Both the position numbers and the translations under genes were made by a program. Shown here in pieces: positions 25,073-34,164 of a DNA stretch of 64,000 bases (its first letter is position 1; every line of letters begins with the position of its first letter). The notes beneath the pieces were generated by a model. It made no database searches. It saw only the letters and a program-made list of their open reading frames with translations, and was not told the origin of the DNA. The DNA is from Saccharopolyspora thermophila (lineage in GTDB: Bacteria; Actinomycetota; Actinomycetes; Mycobacteriales; Pseudonocardiaceae), in contig NZ_BMMT01000014.1 of assembly GCF_014646075.1 (NCBI RefSeq), forward strand, positions 1 through 64,000, read 5' to 3'.

Positions 25073-25177
25073 TCAGCCGCAACTGGAGCAGCAGCCGCAC
25101 GACGGACCGGTGCAGTTGCCGCAACAGCTGCAACCACCCTGGGCCTGCGGAGTGCGTTCGGCTTCGGTGCGGACCAT
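25073..25177 (-). CDS. 34-residue cysteine-rich peptide
   Basis: The reading frame MVRTEAERTPQAQ... ends in a tail with eight cysteines among its last 19 residues (positions 16, 18, 19, 22, 27, 29, 30 and 33) in Cys-x-Cys-Cys and Cys-x-Cys-Cys groups spaced by Gly, Ser, Thr and Pro. A GTGGAGG about six bases before the ATG is a good ribosome binding site. The frame stays open upstream to 25411, so a longer protein cannot be excluded. Metal binding like a metallothionein is the simplest idea; a modified-peptide precursor is another. No homologue is recognised. Confidence 0.6.
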   Translation of the reverse strand: MVRTEAERTPQAQGGCSCCGNCTGPSCGCCSSCG

Positions 25178-25470
25178 GTGGGCCTCCACTTCGTGATGAA
25201 CACCAGCAGTTGCGATGGTGCTCCCCGCCGGAGCAACCGGAATACCGCTGCCCGGGCGAACCAGCGTCGTCAGACGAGTTGAACTGGTCACATGTCCGCA
25301 TTGCAATGCGTAACCAGATGCGAGATGCACACGCACATTGGGCCGATCGGGTGAGATGAGCATCTCCATGGTCGGCGAACCGCCGCGCACTGTCCTGCTG
25401 ATCACCGGCACCCAGGCGGCCGGAAGTCCACGGCCACGAGGAGGGGTGCGGGAGGCGCTACGGTGGGGCG

Positions 25471-25770
25471 GTGGAGCGCGGCGAACCCGACGAGGAGACC
25501 GGCCGCTTCCGCGACGACCTGGACGGGCTCGACCCGGACGACCCGGAGGTCCAGGAGTTCGCGGCGCACCGGGACCGCATGCGGCGGCCCAACTCGGAGG
25601 CCACCGTCGAGGGCATGTTGCGCGGCGTGGACGACTTTGCGCAGAGCGTGAACCGCACCGACGGTCACCGCCGGGTCGTGGCGGTCGGCGTGGTGCTGCT
25701 GATCCTGCTGGGCGTGCTGTTCACGGTCTGGAACGCGGTGTCCTTCGTGTTCGCCACCTTCCTCGGCTGA
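25471..25770 (+). CDS. Small single-pass membrane protein
   Basis: 99 residues: an acidic, soluble N-terminus (PDEETGRFRDDLDGLDPDDPEVQEFAAHRDRMRR begins the first third) and one C-terminal membrane helix (VVAVGVVLLILLGVLFTVWNA). No catalytic motif is seen and the family is not known to me. TACGGT at 25459-25464 sits six bases before the GTG, which marks it as a leaderless gene and supports this start. It lies between the cysteine-rich peptide and msrB. Confidence 0.8.
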   Translation: MERGEPDEETGRFRDDLDGLDPDDPEVQEFAAHRDRMRRPNSEATVEGMLRGVDDFAQSVNRTDGHRRVVAVGVVLLILLGVLFTVWNAVSFVFATFLG

Positions 25771-25851
25771 ACCTGTCGGTTCCCACCGAGCATGCGCGAT
25801 CCGACGGCGAGCACCGGTGCGGGTGATCCCGGCACCGATTAGCGTGGAGAC

Positions 25852-26265
25852 ATGGATCCGGTCGCACCGAAGGTCACCAAGAGCGAACAGGAATGGCGTG
25901 CGCAGCTCACCCCGGAGGAGTACGCCGTGCTGCGGGAGGCCGCCACGGAACCACCGTGGCGGGGCGAGTACGTCGACACCAGGACCGTCGGCGTCTACGA
26001 GTGCCGGGGTTGCGGGGCGGAGCTGTTCCGCAGCGAGACGAAGTTCGAGTCGCACTGCGGCTGGCCGTCGTTCTACGACCCGGCCAGCACGGATGCGGTG
26101 ATCCTGCGGGAGGACCGCTCGCTGGGCATGGTCCGCACCGAGGTGCTGTGCGCGACCTGCCACGGCCACCTGGGGCACGTCTTCGAGGGCGAGGGTTACC
26201 CCACGCCCACCGACCAGCGCTACTGCATCAACTCCATCGCGGTCCGGCTCGTCCCGGCCGAGTGA
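25852..26265 (+). CDS. msrB: Peptide-methionine (R)-S-oxide reductase
   Basis: 137 residues, complete MsrB domain. Zinc ligands C51, C54 (CRGC), C100 and C103 (CATC); the catalytic Cys is C125 in RYCINS; substrate-site HCGWPSF and GHLGHVF are conserved. The enzyme reduces the R epimer of oxidised methionine in proteins. TAGCGT at 25840-25845 lies six bases before the ATG, so the mRNA is probably leaderless. No msrA is adjacent. The gene is convergent with hemQ, separated by a strong hairpin. Confidence 0.97.
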   Translation: MDPVAPKVTKSEQEWRAQLTPEEYAVLREAATEPPWRGEYVDTRTVGVYECRGCGAELFRSETKFESHCGWPSFYDPASTDAVILREDRSLGMVRTEVLCATCHGHLGHVFEGEGYPTPTDQRYCINSIAVRLVPAE

Positions 26266-26280
26266 GGCCCGGAACGCGGT

Positions 26281-26311
26281 CGCGGCGCGACCTTGCCGAG
26301 GTCGCGCCGCG
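26281..26311. terminator. Bidirectional hairpin between msrB and hemQ
   Basis: Perfect 13-base arms CGCGGCGCGACCT and AGGTCGCGCCGCG around a five-base loop. It lies 15 bases after the msrB stop and 15 bases before the hemQ stop on the other strand, so it can end both convergent transcripts. Confidence 0.8.
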
Positions 26312-26326
26312 GCGTGCGTGGGCCGG

Positions 26327-27022
26327 TCAGGGCAGGCGGGTGACCAGATCCGCCACGTCGACCCGGTGGCCGGTGAAGAACGGGATCTCCTTGCGGACGT
26401 GCAGCCGGGCCTCCGTGCCACGCAGGTGGCGCATCAGGTCCACGATCCGGTGCAGCTCGTCGGCCTCGAAGGCCAGGATCCACTCGTAGTCGCCGAGTGC
26501 GAACGACGCGACCGTGTTCGCCCGGACGTCCGGGTAGTCGCGTGCCTCCCTGCCGTGGTCGGCCAGCATCTGGCGACGCTCGTCGTCCGGCAGCAGGTAC
26601 CACTCGTAGGAGCGGACGAACGGGTAGACGCAGATGTACTTCCTCGGCTCCTCACCGGCCAGGAAAGCCGGGATGTGGCTCTTGTTGAACTCCGCGGGAC
26701 GGTGCAGCGCCACGTTGCTCCACACCGGCTCGGACGACTGCCCCAGCGTGGTCTCGCGGCGGAACCCGGTGTAGGCGGCCTGCACCTGCTCGATCTGCTC
26801 GGCGTGCCACCAGATCATGAAGTCCGCGTCCGCCCGCAGACCCGACACGTCGTACACGCCGCGGACCACAACCCCGGACTCCGCCAGGGAGTCCAGGTAC
26901 TCCTGGGTCTGCCGCGCGGCCTTGTCCCGGTCCTCGGGCAGCGTGCCCTGCTCGATCCGGAAGACCGACCACATCGTGTAGCGGATGGTGTTGTTCAGCT
27001 CGTTGTAGTTCAGCCGCGCCAT
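26327..27022 (-). CDS. hemQ: Coproheme decarboxylase HemQ/ChdC
   Basis: 231 residues, chlorite-dismutase fold. Signatures: [18 protein letters not shown] at the N-terminus, [35 protein letters not shown] (with the Tyr region used in coproheme decarboxylation) and a C-terminal [13 protein letters not shown], where the proximal histidine is expected. It converts iron-coproporphyrin III to heme b with peroxide, the last step of the coproporphyrin-dependent route of Gram-positive bacteria. It lies four bases after hemY, third in hemE-hemY-hemQ. Confidence 0.96.
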   Translation of the reverse strand: MARLNYNELNNTIRYTMWSVFRIEQGTLPEDRDKAARQTQEYLDSLAESGVVVRGVYDVSGLRADADFMIWWHAEQIEQVQAAYTGFRRETTLGQSSEPVWSNVALHRPAEFNKSHIPAFLAGEEPRKYICVYPFVRSYEWYLLPDDERRQMLADHGREARDYPDVRANTVASFALGDYEWILAFEADELHRIVDLMRHLRGTEARLHVRKEIPFFTGHRVDVADLVTRLP

Positions 27023-27026
27023 GGCC

Positions 27027-28463
27027 TCATCGTCCCACCCCGCGGCCGGCGTCCGGGAGTAGGTCCCGCGTGACGTCGGTCGCGGCGGCCACCCCGGTGG
27101 CCACGCACGCCGGAACCCCGACGCCGTGCAGCACCGCGCCCGCGATCGCCAGGCCCGGGACCTCGGCGACCGCCCGCTCCACGTCGGCGACGAGGTCGAG
27201 GTGCCCCACGCCGTACTGCGGCAGCCCGCCGCCCCAGCGGACCACCACCGAGTCGACGGGCTCGGCGGTCACCCCGGTCAGCTCGGCCAGGTCGGCCCGG
27301 ACCCGGCGAAGCACCTCGTCGTCGTCCAGCCGCAGGTCCGCGGATTCCCCGAACCGGCCGACCGAGCCGCGCAGCAGCACCTCTCCCCCGGCGCCGCGCA
27401 GGTGCGGCCACTTGGTGCTGGAGAAGGTGAAAGCCTTGGCGGTGAACGGGGTTCCGTCGGCGTGGCGTTCGCCGCGCGCGATCAGCACGCCGGACGCGGC
27501 GGGCAGCCGGGTGCCCGGCGGCATGGCGAGGCCGACGACGATCATGGACGCCAGCTCCACCTCGCCGAGCTTCGCGGCGGCGGTGGGCACCACGTCGGCG
27601 AGCAGCCGCCGTGCGGCCGGTGCGGGCACCGCCAGAACCACCGCGTCGACCTCCAGGAACTCCGGGGCCGTCATGGGGCCGATCTCCAGCCGCCAGCCCG
27701 TACCGGTGCGGGCCAGCGCGCGCACCGGCAGTCCGAGCCGCACCTCGGCCCCCGCGCCGATCAACAGACGGTCGACGAGTTCCCGGTACCCGGTGCGGAA
27801 CGCGCCGAACACCGGTGGTTTCTTCGCGTCGGCGGGCGCCGGCGGCGGCAGCGCCGAGGCGGCCGCAGCGGTGATCGACTTCGCTCCCGCGTCCAGGGCC
27901 GCGGCCAGCGCGGGCATGGTGGCCCGCAGGCCCAGGCGGTTCGCGTCGCCCGCGTAGACACCGCCGAGCAGCGGCTCAACCAACCGGTCCACCACCTCGT
28001 CGCCCACCCGGGCACGCAGCAGCTCGCCGACCGAGACGTCGGCCGCTCCGAGCTGCACCGGCGGCAGATCCGGTTCGGCGCGCACCGCCGCCGCCCCGGC
28101 CGGGGAGAGCACGTCGCGGACGGACTCGGCCGAGGCGGGCACGCCCATCACGGTGCCGCCGGGCAGCCGCCGTGTCCGCCCGCCCGCGTGCACGGTCGCG
28201 GACACCGCGCCGGGGTGCACGATGTCAGCGCGCACGTCGAGTTCGGACGCCAGCTCCAGTACCTCGGGCCGCCGGGCGAGGAATGCCTCTGCCCCGACGT
28301 CGTAGCGGCAGCCCGCCAGCTCGACGGTGCGCAACTTCCCGCCGAGCCGGTCGCTCTGCTCCACCAGCACGATCGTGGCCGAGTCCCCGAGCTCGCGCCG
28401 CAACCGGTGGGCGGCGGCGAGCCCGGCGATCCCGCCTCCGATGACTGCGACCCGGGGTGCCAT
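27027..28463 (-). CDS. hemY: Coproporphyrinogen III oxidase (HemY/CgoX type)
   Basis: 478 residues from the ATG at 28463. FAD-binding dinucleotide motif [17 protein letters not shown] at the N-terminus, E-x-x-x-R-x-G-G ([10 protein letters not shown]), and the C-terminal flavin motif [11 protein letters not shown]. In Gram-positive bacteria this oxygen-dependent flavoenzyme oxidises coproporphyrinogen III to coproporphyrin III; the presence of hemQ next door supports that route over the protoporphyrin route. Its start shares one base with the hemE stop, so the two are coupled. Confidence 0.95.
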   Translation of the reverse strand: MAPRVAVIGGGIAGLAAAHRLRRELGDSATIVLVEQSDRLGGKLRTVELAGCRYDVGAEAFLARRPEVLELASELDVRADIVHPGAVSATVHAGGRTRRLPGGTVMGVPASAESVRDVLSPAGAAAVRAEPDLPPVQLGAADVSVGELLRARVGDEVVDRLVEPLLGGVYAGDANRLGLRATMPALAAALDAGAKSITAAAASALPPPAPADAKKPPVFGAFRTGYRELVDRLLIGAGAEVRLGLPVRALARTGTGWRLEIGPMTAPEFLEVDAVVLAVPAPAARRLLADVVPTAAAKLGEVELASMIVVGLAMPPGTRLPAASGVLIARGERHADGTPFTAKAFTFSSTKWPHLRGAGGEVLLRGSVGRFGESADLRLDDDEVLRRVRADLAELTGVTAEPVDSVVVRWGGGLPQYGVGHLDLVADVERAVAEVPGLAIAGAVLHGVGVPACVATGVAAATDVTRDLLPDAGRGVGR

Positions 28464-29548
28464 CACCGCTGCTTGCTCGCGTCGCGCACCAGCTCGACGA
28501 CCCGCGTCAGCACCTCGGGTTCGGTGGTGGGCAGCACTCCGTGGCCGAGGTTGAAGATGTGCCCGCCGGCGGCCTTGCCCTCGGCGAGGACGCGACGCAC
28601 CTCGCGCTCCACCACGTCCCACCCCGCGAACAGCACCGCCGGGTCGAGGTTGCCCTGCACGACCGGCGGACCCCAGTCCGGCTCGGCCGCGCGCAACCGG
28701 GCCGCCGCCTCGTCGAGCGGCACCCGCCAGTCGACGCCGACCACGTCGGCACCGGCCGAGCGCATCGCGCCGAGCAGTTCCCCGGTGCCCACCCCGAAGT
28801 GGATCTTCGGCACGTCCGCGACCTCGGCGACCCCGGCGAAGATCCGCCGGGTGTGCGGCAGCACGAACTCGCGGTAGTCGCGCAGCGACAGCGCCCCCAC
28901 CCAGGAGTCGAAGAGCTGGATCGCGTCCACCCCGGCGTCCAGCTGCACCCGCAGGAACGCCAGGGTGGTCTCGGCGAGCCGCTCCAGCAGCGCGTGCCAG
29001 GTCGCCGGGTCGGAGTGCATCACCGCCTTGGTGCGCTCGTGGTTGCGGCTCGGACCGCCCTCCACCAGGTACGACGCCAGCGTGAACGGGGCCCCGGCGA
29101 AACCGATGAGCGGCGTCTCCCCCAGCTCGCGGACCAGCAGCGACACCGCGTCGCCGACCGGGGCGACCTGCGCCGGGTCCAGCTGCGGCAGCGCGGCCAC
29201 GTCGGAGGCGGTGCGCACCGGCTCGGACACCACCGGCCCGGTGCCCGCGACGATGTCCAGCCCGATGCCCGCCGCGTACAGCGGCAGCACGATGTCGCTG
29301 AACAGAATGGCCGCGTCCACGCCGTGGCGACGCACGGGTTGCAGGGTGATCTCACTGACCAGTTCCGGGGTGAGGCACGCCTGCAGCATCGGCACGCCCT
29401 CGCGGACCCGGCGGTACTCGGGGAGCGAACGCCCCGCCTGCCGCATGAACCAGATCGGGGTGTGCCGTGGGGTGCCGCCGCGGGCGGCGACCAGCAGGGG
29501 GGCGTCGGCGAGGTCCCGGCGGGCCGAGACCGGTGCGGAGTTCGTCAT
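28463..29548 (-). CDS. hemE: Uroporphyrinogen decarboxylase
   Basis: 361 residues from the ATG at 29548. Characteristic URO-D motifs: [16 protein letters not shown] (substrate-binding arginines), [29 protein letters not shown] and the C-terminal [14 protein letters not shown]. It removes four acetate carboxyls from uroporphyrinogen III to give coproporphyrinogen III. The frame is open far upstream, but homology begins at the chosen start. First gene of hemE-hemY-hemQ and divergent from the DUF3000 gene. Confidence 0.96.
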   Translation of the reverse strand: MTNSAPVSARRDLADAPLLVAARGGTPRHTPIWFMRQAGRSLPEYRRVREGVPMLQACLTPELVSEITLQPVRRHGVDAAILFSDIVLPLYAAGIGLDIVAGTGPVVSEPVRTASDVAALPQLDPAQVAPVGDAVSLLVRELGETPLIGFAGAPFTLASYLVEGGPSRNHERTKAVMHSDPATWHALLERLAETTLAFLRVQLDAGVDAIQLFDSWVGALSLRDYREFVLPHTRRIFAGVAEVADVPKIHFGVGTGELLGAMRSAGADVVGVDWRVPLDEAAARLRAAEPDWGPPVVQGNLDPAVLFAGWDVVEREVRRVLAEGKAAGGHIFNLGHGVLPTTEPEVLTRVVELVRDASKQR

Positions 29549-29725
29549 CGAGGTCGGTGTCCGTACGTCGATCCGTGTCCCGGGACACCGCGGCGGCCGC
29601 GGGTCGGACCGGGCTTGCACGGCAATCTTCGCACGGCGCCCGGAGGCGCTCGCGCGGCGTCGGTGTCGTCCCTCGCTCGGCGTGCCTCCGCCACCGCCCG
29701 TGCTCCGCCGCATACAGTCGGCGCC

Positions 29726-30304
29726 GTGACGGAGATGTCGGCGGCGCCCGAAATATTCCGGCAGGCAGTTGCCGCGTTGACGTCGTCCCGCCCGCGGGCG
29801 GAGATCGAGCTGAGCGAGGTGGGACCGCCCAAGCGGCTCGCGCCGTGGGCGCACGCGATGGCCGCGGAGGCGAACGGCCCCGCCGGGGAGCTGGCCACCG
29901 CCCGACTGGTCCTGCTGTACGACCCGGAGGGCCAGGAGGCGTGGGACGGCGTGCTGCGGCTCGTGGTGTACCTGCGGGCCGAGCTGGACCCGGAGCTGGC
30001 GAGCGACCCGCTGCTGCCCGCGGTGGGCTGGTCGTGGCTGACCGACGCGCTGGAGAGTTGCGGGGCGTCGTGGACGGCGCTGGGCGGCACGGTCACGCTG
30101 ACGTCCTCGGCCCGCTTCGGCGACATCGCGGGCCCGAGCCGCAGCCACGACCTGGAGCTGCGGGGGTCGTGGACGGCCACCGACCCCCGGCTCGGACCGC
30201 ACGCGGCGGCATTCCACGAGTTGATGGCAAGCGCGGCGGGCCTGCCGCCGGAGGGCGTGTCGGTGCTCGGCGGTCGCCCGAGCGGTACCCGGCACTGCAG
30301 CTGA
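29726..30304 (+). CDS. DUF3000 family protein
   Basis: 192 residues, soluble, no signal or membrane segment. Conserved features visible are an N-terminal [48 protein letters not shown] and [18 protein letters not shown]3000 is an actinobacterial family of unknown function that regularly sits between hemE and rnd, as here. TACAGT at 29713-29718 lies seven bases before the GTG, which indicates a leaderless transcript and supports this start. Confidence 0.9.
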   Translation: MTEMSAAPEIFRQAVAALTSSRPRAEIELSEVGPPKRLAPWAHAMAAEANGPAGELATARLVLLYDPEGQEAWDGVLRLVVYLRAELDPELASDPLLPAVGWSWLTDALESCGASWTALGGTVTLTSSARFGDIAGPSRSHDLELRGSWTATDPRLGPHAAAFHELMASAAGLPPEGVSVLGGRPSGTRHCS

Positions 30305-30685
30305 CCACTCAGCGGCCGCCGGTGCGCAGGCGCAACACCGCGACGCGCGGGGTGCGACACGCCGAGCAGCGTTTCCGTTTGCGAAGATCATTCACGCCGC
30401 CCACGCGGTTGATCGTGCAAACTTTTCACGATCCGCGTCCATACTACGTCGGTTTGCCACGCTGCGGCGTTACTGAGATCGCTCACAGTCACCCGAAAGA
30501 GCGATGCGATCATGTTCAGGTAACAACTCGATCGGGATACATACCCGATTGATCGTCCCGCTGACCCGCTTGGGCGGTTACGCTGCCTCCGACGACACCA
30601 CTTTCGGTCGATCAGTGGCGCGGCTGATTGGTCGAGAGTCCCGGTGCCGGTCGGGGGGCACGACCGACTCCAGGGAGGTAGTGAC
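30305..30685 (+). promoter_or_regulatory. Inverted-repeat-rich upstream region of the orphan regulator
   Basis: This 381-base non-coding stretch has lower GC than its flanks and three inverted repeats: GATCGTG/CACGATC at 30411-30433 (nine-base spacer), ATCGCTC/GAGCGAT at 30478-30505 and ATCGGG/CCCGAT at 30531-30549. The tetramer GATC recurs often. An AGGGAGG seven bases before the GTG at 30686 is the ribosome binding site. I infer a heavily regulated promoter, perhaps with autoregulation; which protein binds is unknown. Confidence 0.55.
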
Positions 30686-31402
30686 GTGGCTGCCGTCGGC
30701 TTAGGTCAGGCCGCTCGAACCACGCCTGCTGGCGCGTTGCCAGCCAACATGGTCCCGCACCCGCGGGAAGAGCTGTTCACGGTGCTCGTGGTGGACGACC
30801 ATCCGCTGCTCCGGGAGGCGATCGCCGCCCGGCTGTTGCAGATGGGCGCCGGCACGGTGCACGAGGCCGCATCGATGGCCGAGGCCAGGGCTCGCGCCCT
30901 GGCGACCGGTCCGTGCGACCTCGCGATCCTCGATCTCGGGCTCCCGGACGGGACCGGCATCGAACTGGTGACGGAACTCCGGAGCCAGGGCTGGCCGCGG
31001 ATCGTGGTGCTCGCCTCGTCCGATGACCCCTACGCGGTCCGGGCCGCCTTCCAGGCAGGTGCGCAGGCGTACCTGCTGAAGTCGGCCTCACCGATGGTGG
31101 TCACCGACGGGGTGCGCCGGGTGCTCGACGGCGGTGTGTACGCCGACCCGAGCGTGGCGCCGGTGCTCGCCGCCGGCACCCGCGTACCGGGCACGGACAA
31201 CACGCCCCGGGAGCTGTCCGGGCGCGAGGTGGAGGTGCTCCAGCTGGTGGCCGACGGCCGCTCCAACAAGGAGATCGGCGAGGCCCTGAACCTGTCCGCG
31301 CTCACGGTGAAGAGCCACCTGTCGCGGATCGGCCGCAAGCTGGGCACCGGCGACCGGGCGCAGATGGTTGCGCTGGCCATGCGGGCCGGCGTGATCCGCT
31401 GA
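30686..31402 (+). CDS. Orphan LuxR/NarL-family response regulator
   Basis: 238 residues from the GTG at 30686. Receiver domain (about 30-145) with acidic pair VVDDH, phospho-acceptor Asp in AILDLGLPDGTG and conserved Lys in LLKSASP. C-terminal LuxR HTH (about 170-235): LSGREVEVLQLVADGRSNKEIGEAL then LTVKSHLSRIGRKLG. No histidine kinase is adjacent, so its partner is unlinked or it is controlled otherwise. It sits between DUF3000 and rnd, behind a repeat-rich promoter region. Target genes are unknown. Confidence 0.9.
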   Translation: MAAVGLGQAARTTPAGALPANMVPHPREELFTVLVVDDHPLLREAIAARLLQMGAGTVHEAASMAEARARALATGPCDLAILDLGLPDGTGIELVTELRSQGWPRIVVLASSDDPYAVRAAFQAGAQAYLLKSASPMVVTDGVRRVLDGGVYADPSVAPVLAAGTRVPGTDNTPRELSGREVEVLQLVADGRSNKEIGEALNLSALTVKSHLSRIGRKLGTGDRAQMVALAMRAGVIR

Positions 31403-31498
31403 CCGGGCGCTGACAGCACTGCACCGGCGCGGTCGGCCCGACGAGCTCGGGTGGAGTGGCCCCACGGCGCGGCCTGAAGCACGTAAGGTCTGTTAGCC

Positions 31499-32746
31499 GT
31501 GGAAGCTGCAACCCCCGAGACCGTCGGGTCCGACCGCCCGGAGCCGGTGTTGTTGACCGAACCCGCGGACGGCGTGCCGCCGGTGGTCGACACCCCGGCT
31601 GCGTTGAACGCCGCCGCGACCGCACTGGCGGCGGGCACCGGCCCGGTCGCGGTGGACACCGAGAGAGCGTCGGGTTATCGCTACTCGCAACGCGCCTACC
31701 TGGTGCAACTCCGCCGGGAAGGCGCGGGCACCGTGTTGGTGGACCCCATCGCGCTGGGCGGCGACCTGGGGCCGCTGGTCCCTGCCCTCGCCGACGCCGA
31801 GTGGGTGCTGCACGCGGCGTCGCAGGACCTGCCGTGCCTGGCGGAGCTCGACCTGCGCCCGGCCCGGCTGTTCGACACCGAGCTGGCCGGTCGGCTCGCC
31901 GGTTTCGACCGGGTGTCACTGGGTGCCCTGGTGGAGCGCATGCTCGGTTACCGGTTGGAGAAGGGCCACAGCGCCGCCGACTGGTCCCGCCGACCGCTGC
32001 CCAAGGACTGGCTGGTCTACGCCGCGCTGGACGTGGAGCTGCTGATCGCGCTGCGGGACGCGATGCAGGACGAGCTGCGGCGCCAGGGCAAGCTGGACTG
32101 GGCCCACGAGGAGTTCGAGGCGGTGCGCACCGCCGAGCCGGCACCCCCGCGCGCTGAGCCGTGGCGCCGCACCTCCGGCATCCACCGGGTCCGCAACCCA
32201 CGGCAGCTCGCCGCGGTCCGCGCCCTGTGGCAGGCGCGGGACACCTTCGCCCGCGATCGCGACCTGGCTCCCGGGCGGGTCCTGCCGGACTCGTCGATCG
32301 TGCAGGCCGCGCAGGCGAATCCCAAGACCGAGGCGGAGCTGGTCGCGCTCCCCGTCTTCGGCGGGCGCCAGCAGCGGCGGCGGGCCTCGATGTGGTTGCA
32401 GGCGCTTCGGGCGGCGCGGCGGCTCGCCAACGAGGAGCTGCCCGCCCCGTCCCTGCCCAACGACGGTCCGCCGCCGCCGAACCGGTGGGCCGATCGCGAC
32501 CCGGAGGCGGCGGCGCGGCTGTCGCAGGCGCGGGCGGCGCTGTCGGACATCGCCGAGCGCAACAACCTGCCGGTGGAGAACCTGCTGCTGCCGGACCTGG
32601 TGCGGCGCACCTGCTGGACTCCGCCGGAGGACCGCAGTCCGGCCGGGGTGGCGCAGCTGCTGCGTGACAAGGGCGCCCGCGAGTGGCAGATCGCCCTCAC
32701 CGCCGACGCGCTCAGCGCCGCCCTGCACGCGACGCCGCAGCCGTGA
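31499..32746 (+). CDS. rnd: Ribonuclease D-family 3'-5' exonuclease with HRDC domain
   Basis: 415 residues. DEDD exonuclease domain: Exo I VAVDTERASGYRY, Exo II HAASQDLPCL and Exo III YAALDVELL (tyrosine type, DEDDy). An HRDC domain follows at about 210-290 (RNPRQLAAVRALWQARDTFAR, GRVLPDSSIVQAA) and a second helical region ends the protein. RNase D trims structured RNA 3' ends such as tRNA precursors. GTG start; TAAGGT nine bases ahead gives a very short leader. Position between DUF3000 and dxs is conserved in actinobacteria. Confidence 0.93.
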   Translation: MEAATPETVGSDRPEPVLLTEPADGVPPVVDTPAALNAAATALAAGTGPVAVDTERASGYRYSQRAYLVQLRREGAGTVLVDPIALGGDLGPLVPALADAEWVLHAASQDLPCLAELDLRPARLFDTELAGRLAGFDRVSLGALVERMLGYRLEKGHSAADWSRRPLPKDWLVYAALDVELLIALRDAMQDELRRQGKLDWAHEEFEAVRTAEPAPPRAEPWRRTSGIHRVRNPRQLAAVRALWQARDTFARDRDLAPGRVLPDSSIVQAAQANPKTEAELVALPVFGGRQQRRRASMWLQALRAARRLANEELPAPSLPNDGPPPPNRWADRDPEAAARLSQARAALSDIAERNNLPVENLLLPDLVRRTCWTPPEDRSPAGVAQLLRDKGAREWQIALTADALSAALHATPQP

Positions 32747-32817
32747 CATCGCCGACCGGGTGAGGGGCGACGGGGCACTTCCGGGTTGTGAGGCACCCGA
32801 CAGGGGTGGGCGTGTGG

Positions 32818-32862
32818 TTACCGGCCGGTAATAGGCGCTAGAGTGCGGTTACCGGCCGGTAA
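32818..32862. promoter_or_regulatory. Two identical palindromic operators before fadA-fadB
   Basis: The perfect 14-base palindrome TTACCGGCCGGTAA occurs at 32818-32831 and 32849-32862, 31 bases apart centre to centre (about three helical turns, same DNA face). A TAGAGT lies between them at 32840-32845 and could be the -10 box. This layout is typical for a dimeric repressor of the TetR type controlling fatty-acid degradation; the regulator is not encoded in the window, so its identity is inference. Confidence 0.75.
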
Positions 32863-32922
32863 GTGATGATGGTCTGCGCGATCCGGCCGGGCACCATCCA
32901 CCAAGCCAGTGAGGAGCACGCC

Positions 32923-34164
32923 GTGGCCGCACCTGCGTCGGCACCCGCCGACAGCCGCAGTCGCCCAGCGGTTCGGGACGTGGTCTTCGTCGACGGCGTA
33001 CGCACGCCGTTCGGCAAGGCCGGTTCCCAGGGCCTGTACGCCCAGACCCGCGCCGACGACCTGGTCGTCAAGGTCATCCGGGAACTGCTGCGCCGGCACC
33101 CGGAACTCCCGGCGGAACGCATCGACGAGGTCGCCATCGCCGCCACCACCCAGATCGGCGACCAGGGCATGACCATCGGCCGCAGCGCCGCGCTGCTGGC
33201 CGGGCTGCCCAAGTCGGTGCCCGGCTTCGCTATCGACCGGATGTGCGCCGGCGCCATGACCGCGGTGACCACCGTGTCCAGCGGCATCGCCTTCGGTGCC
33301 TACGACGTGGCCATCGCCGGCGGCGTCGAGCACATGGGCAACCACCCGATGGGCGAGGGCGTCGACCCCAACCCGCGCTACGTCTCCGACAAGATCGTCG
33401 ACACCTCAGCGCTGATCATGGGCTCCACCGCGGAGAACCTGCACGACCGGTACCCGACGCTGACCAAGGAGCGGGCCGACGCGTACGCCGCCCTGAGCCA
33501 GCAGCGCTACGACGCGGCGCTGCGCGCCGGCAAGATCACCCCCGATCTGGTGCCGGTGGCCACCCGGTCCGAGCAGGGCTGGGGCCTGGCCACCACCGAC
33601 GAGCCGCCGCGCCCGGGCACCACCGTGGAGGTGCTGGCCGGGCTGAAGACGCCGTTCCGCCCGCACGGCCGGGTCACCCCGGGCAACGCCGCGGGTCTCA
33701 ACGACGGCGCCACCGGCTGCCTCCTCGCCGACGCCGACACCGCCGCCGAGCTGGGCCTGCCCGTCGGGATGCGGCTGGTCGGCTACGCCTTCGCCGGCGT
33801 GGAGCCGGAGGTGATGGGCGTCGGCCCGGTCCCGGCCACCGAGAAGGCGCTCCGGCGTGCTGGGCTGACCATCGACGACATCGGCCTGATCGAGATCAAC
33901 GAGGCGTTCGCCGTTCAGGTGCTGGCGTTCCTGGAGCACTTCGGCATCGCCGACGACGACCCGCGGGTCAACCCGTGGGGCGGTGCGATCGCCTGCGGTC
34001 ACCCGCTGGCCTCCTCCGGTGTGCGGCTGATGACCCAGCTGTCCCGGCACTTCGCCGAGCACCCCGAGGTCCGCTACGGCATCACCACCATGTGCATCGG
34101 CTTCGGCATGGGCGGCACGGTCATCTGGGAGAACCCGAACTACAACGCAGGAGGCGAGCAGTGA
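32923..34164 (+). CDS. fadA: Acetyl-CoA acyltransferase (thiolase)
   Basis: 413 residues from the GTG at 32923, with GAGGAG seven bases upstream. Thiolase motifs: acyl-accepting Cys in IDRMCAGAMTAV, NEAFAVQ, catalytic His in CGHPLASSG and the second Cys in TMCIGFGMGG. It catalyses CoA-dependent cleavage of 3-ketoacyl-CoA, the last step of beta-oxidation, and would form the alpha2beta2 complex with the next gene. Its stop overlaps the fadB GTG. Control by the paired palindromes upstream is inferred. Confidence 0.95.
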   Translation: MAAPASAPADSRSRPAVRDVVFVDGVRTPFGKAGSQGLYAQTRADDLVVKVIRELLRRHPELPAERIDEVAIAATTQIGDQGMTIGRSAALLAGLPKSVPGFAIDRMCAGAMTAVTTVSSGIAFGAYDVAIAGGVEHMGNHPMGEGVDPNPRYVSDKIVDTSALIMGSTAENLHDRYPTLTKERADAYAALSQQRYDAALRAGKITPDLVPVATRSEQGWGLATTDEPPRPGTTVEVLAGLKTPFRPHGRVTPGNAAGLNDGATGCLLADADTAAELGLPVGMRLVGYAFAGVEPEVMGVGPVPATEKALRRAGLTIDDIGLIEINEAFAVQVLAFLEHFGIADDDPRVNPWGGAIACGHPLASSGVRLMTQLSRHFAEHPEVRYGITTMCIGFGMGGTVIWENPNYNAGGEQ

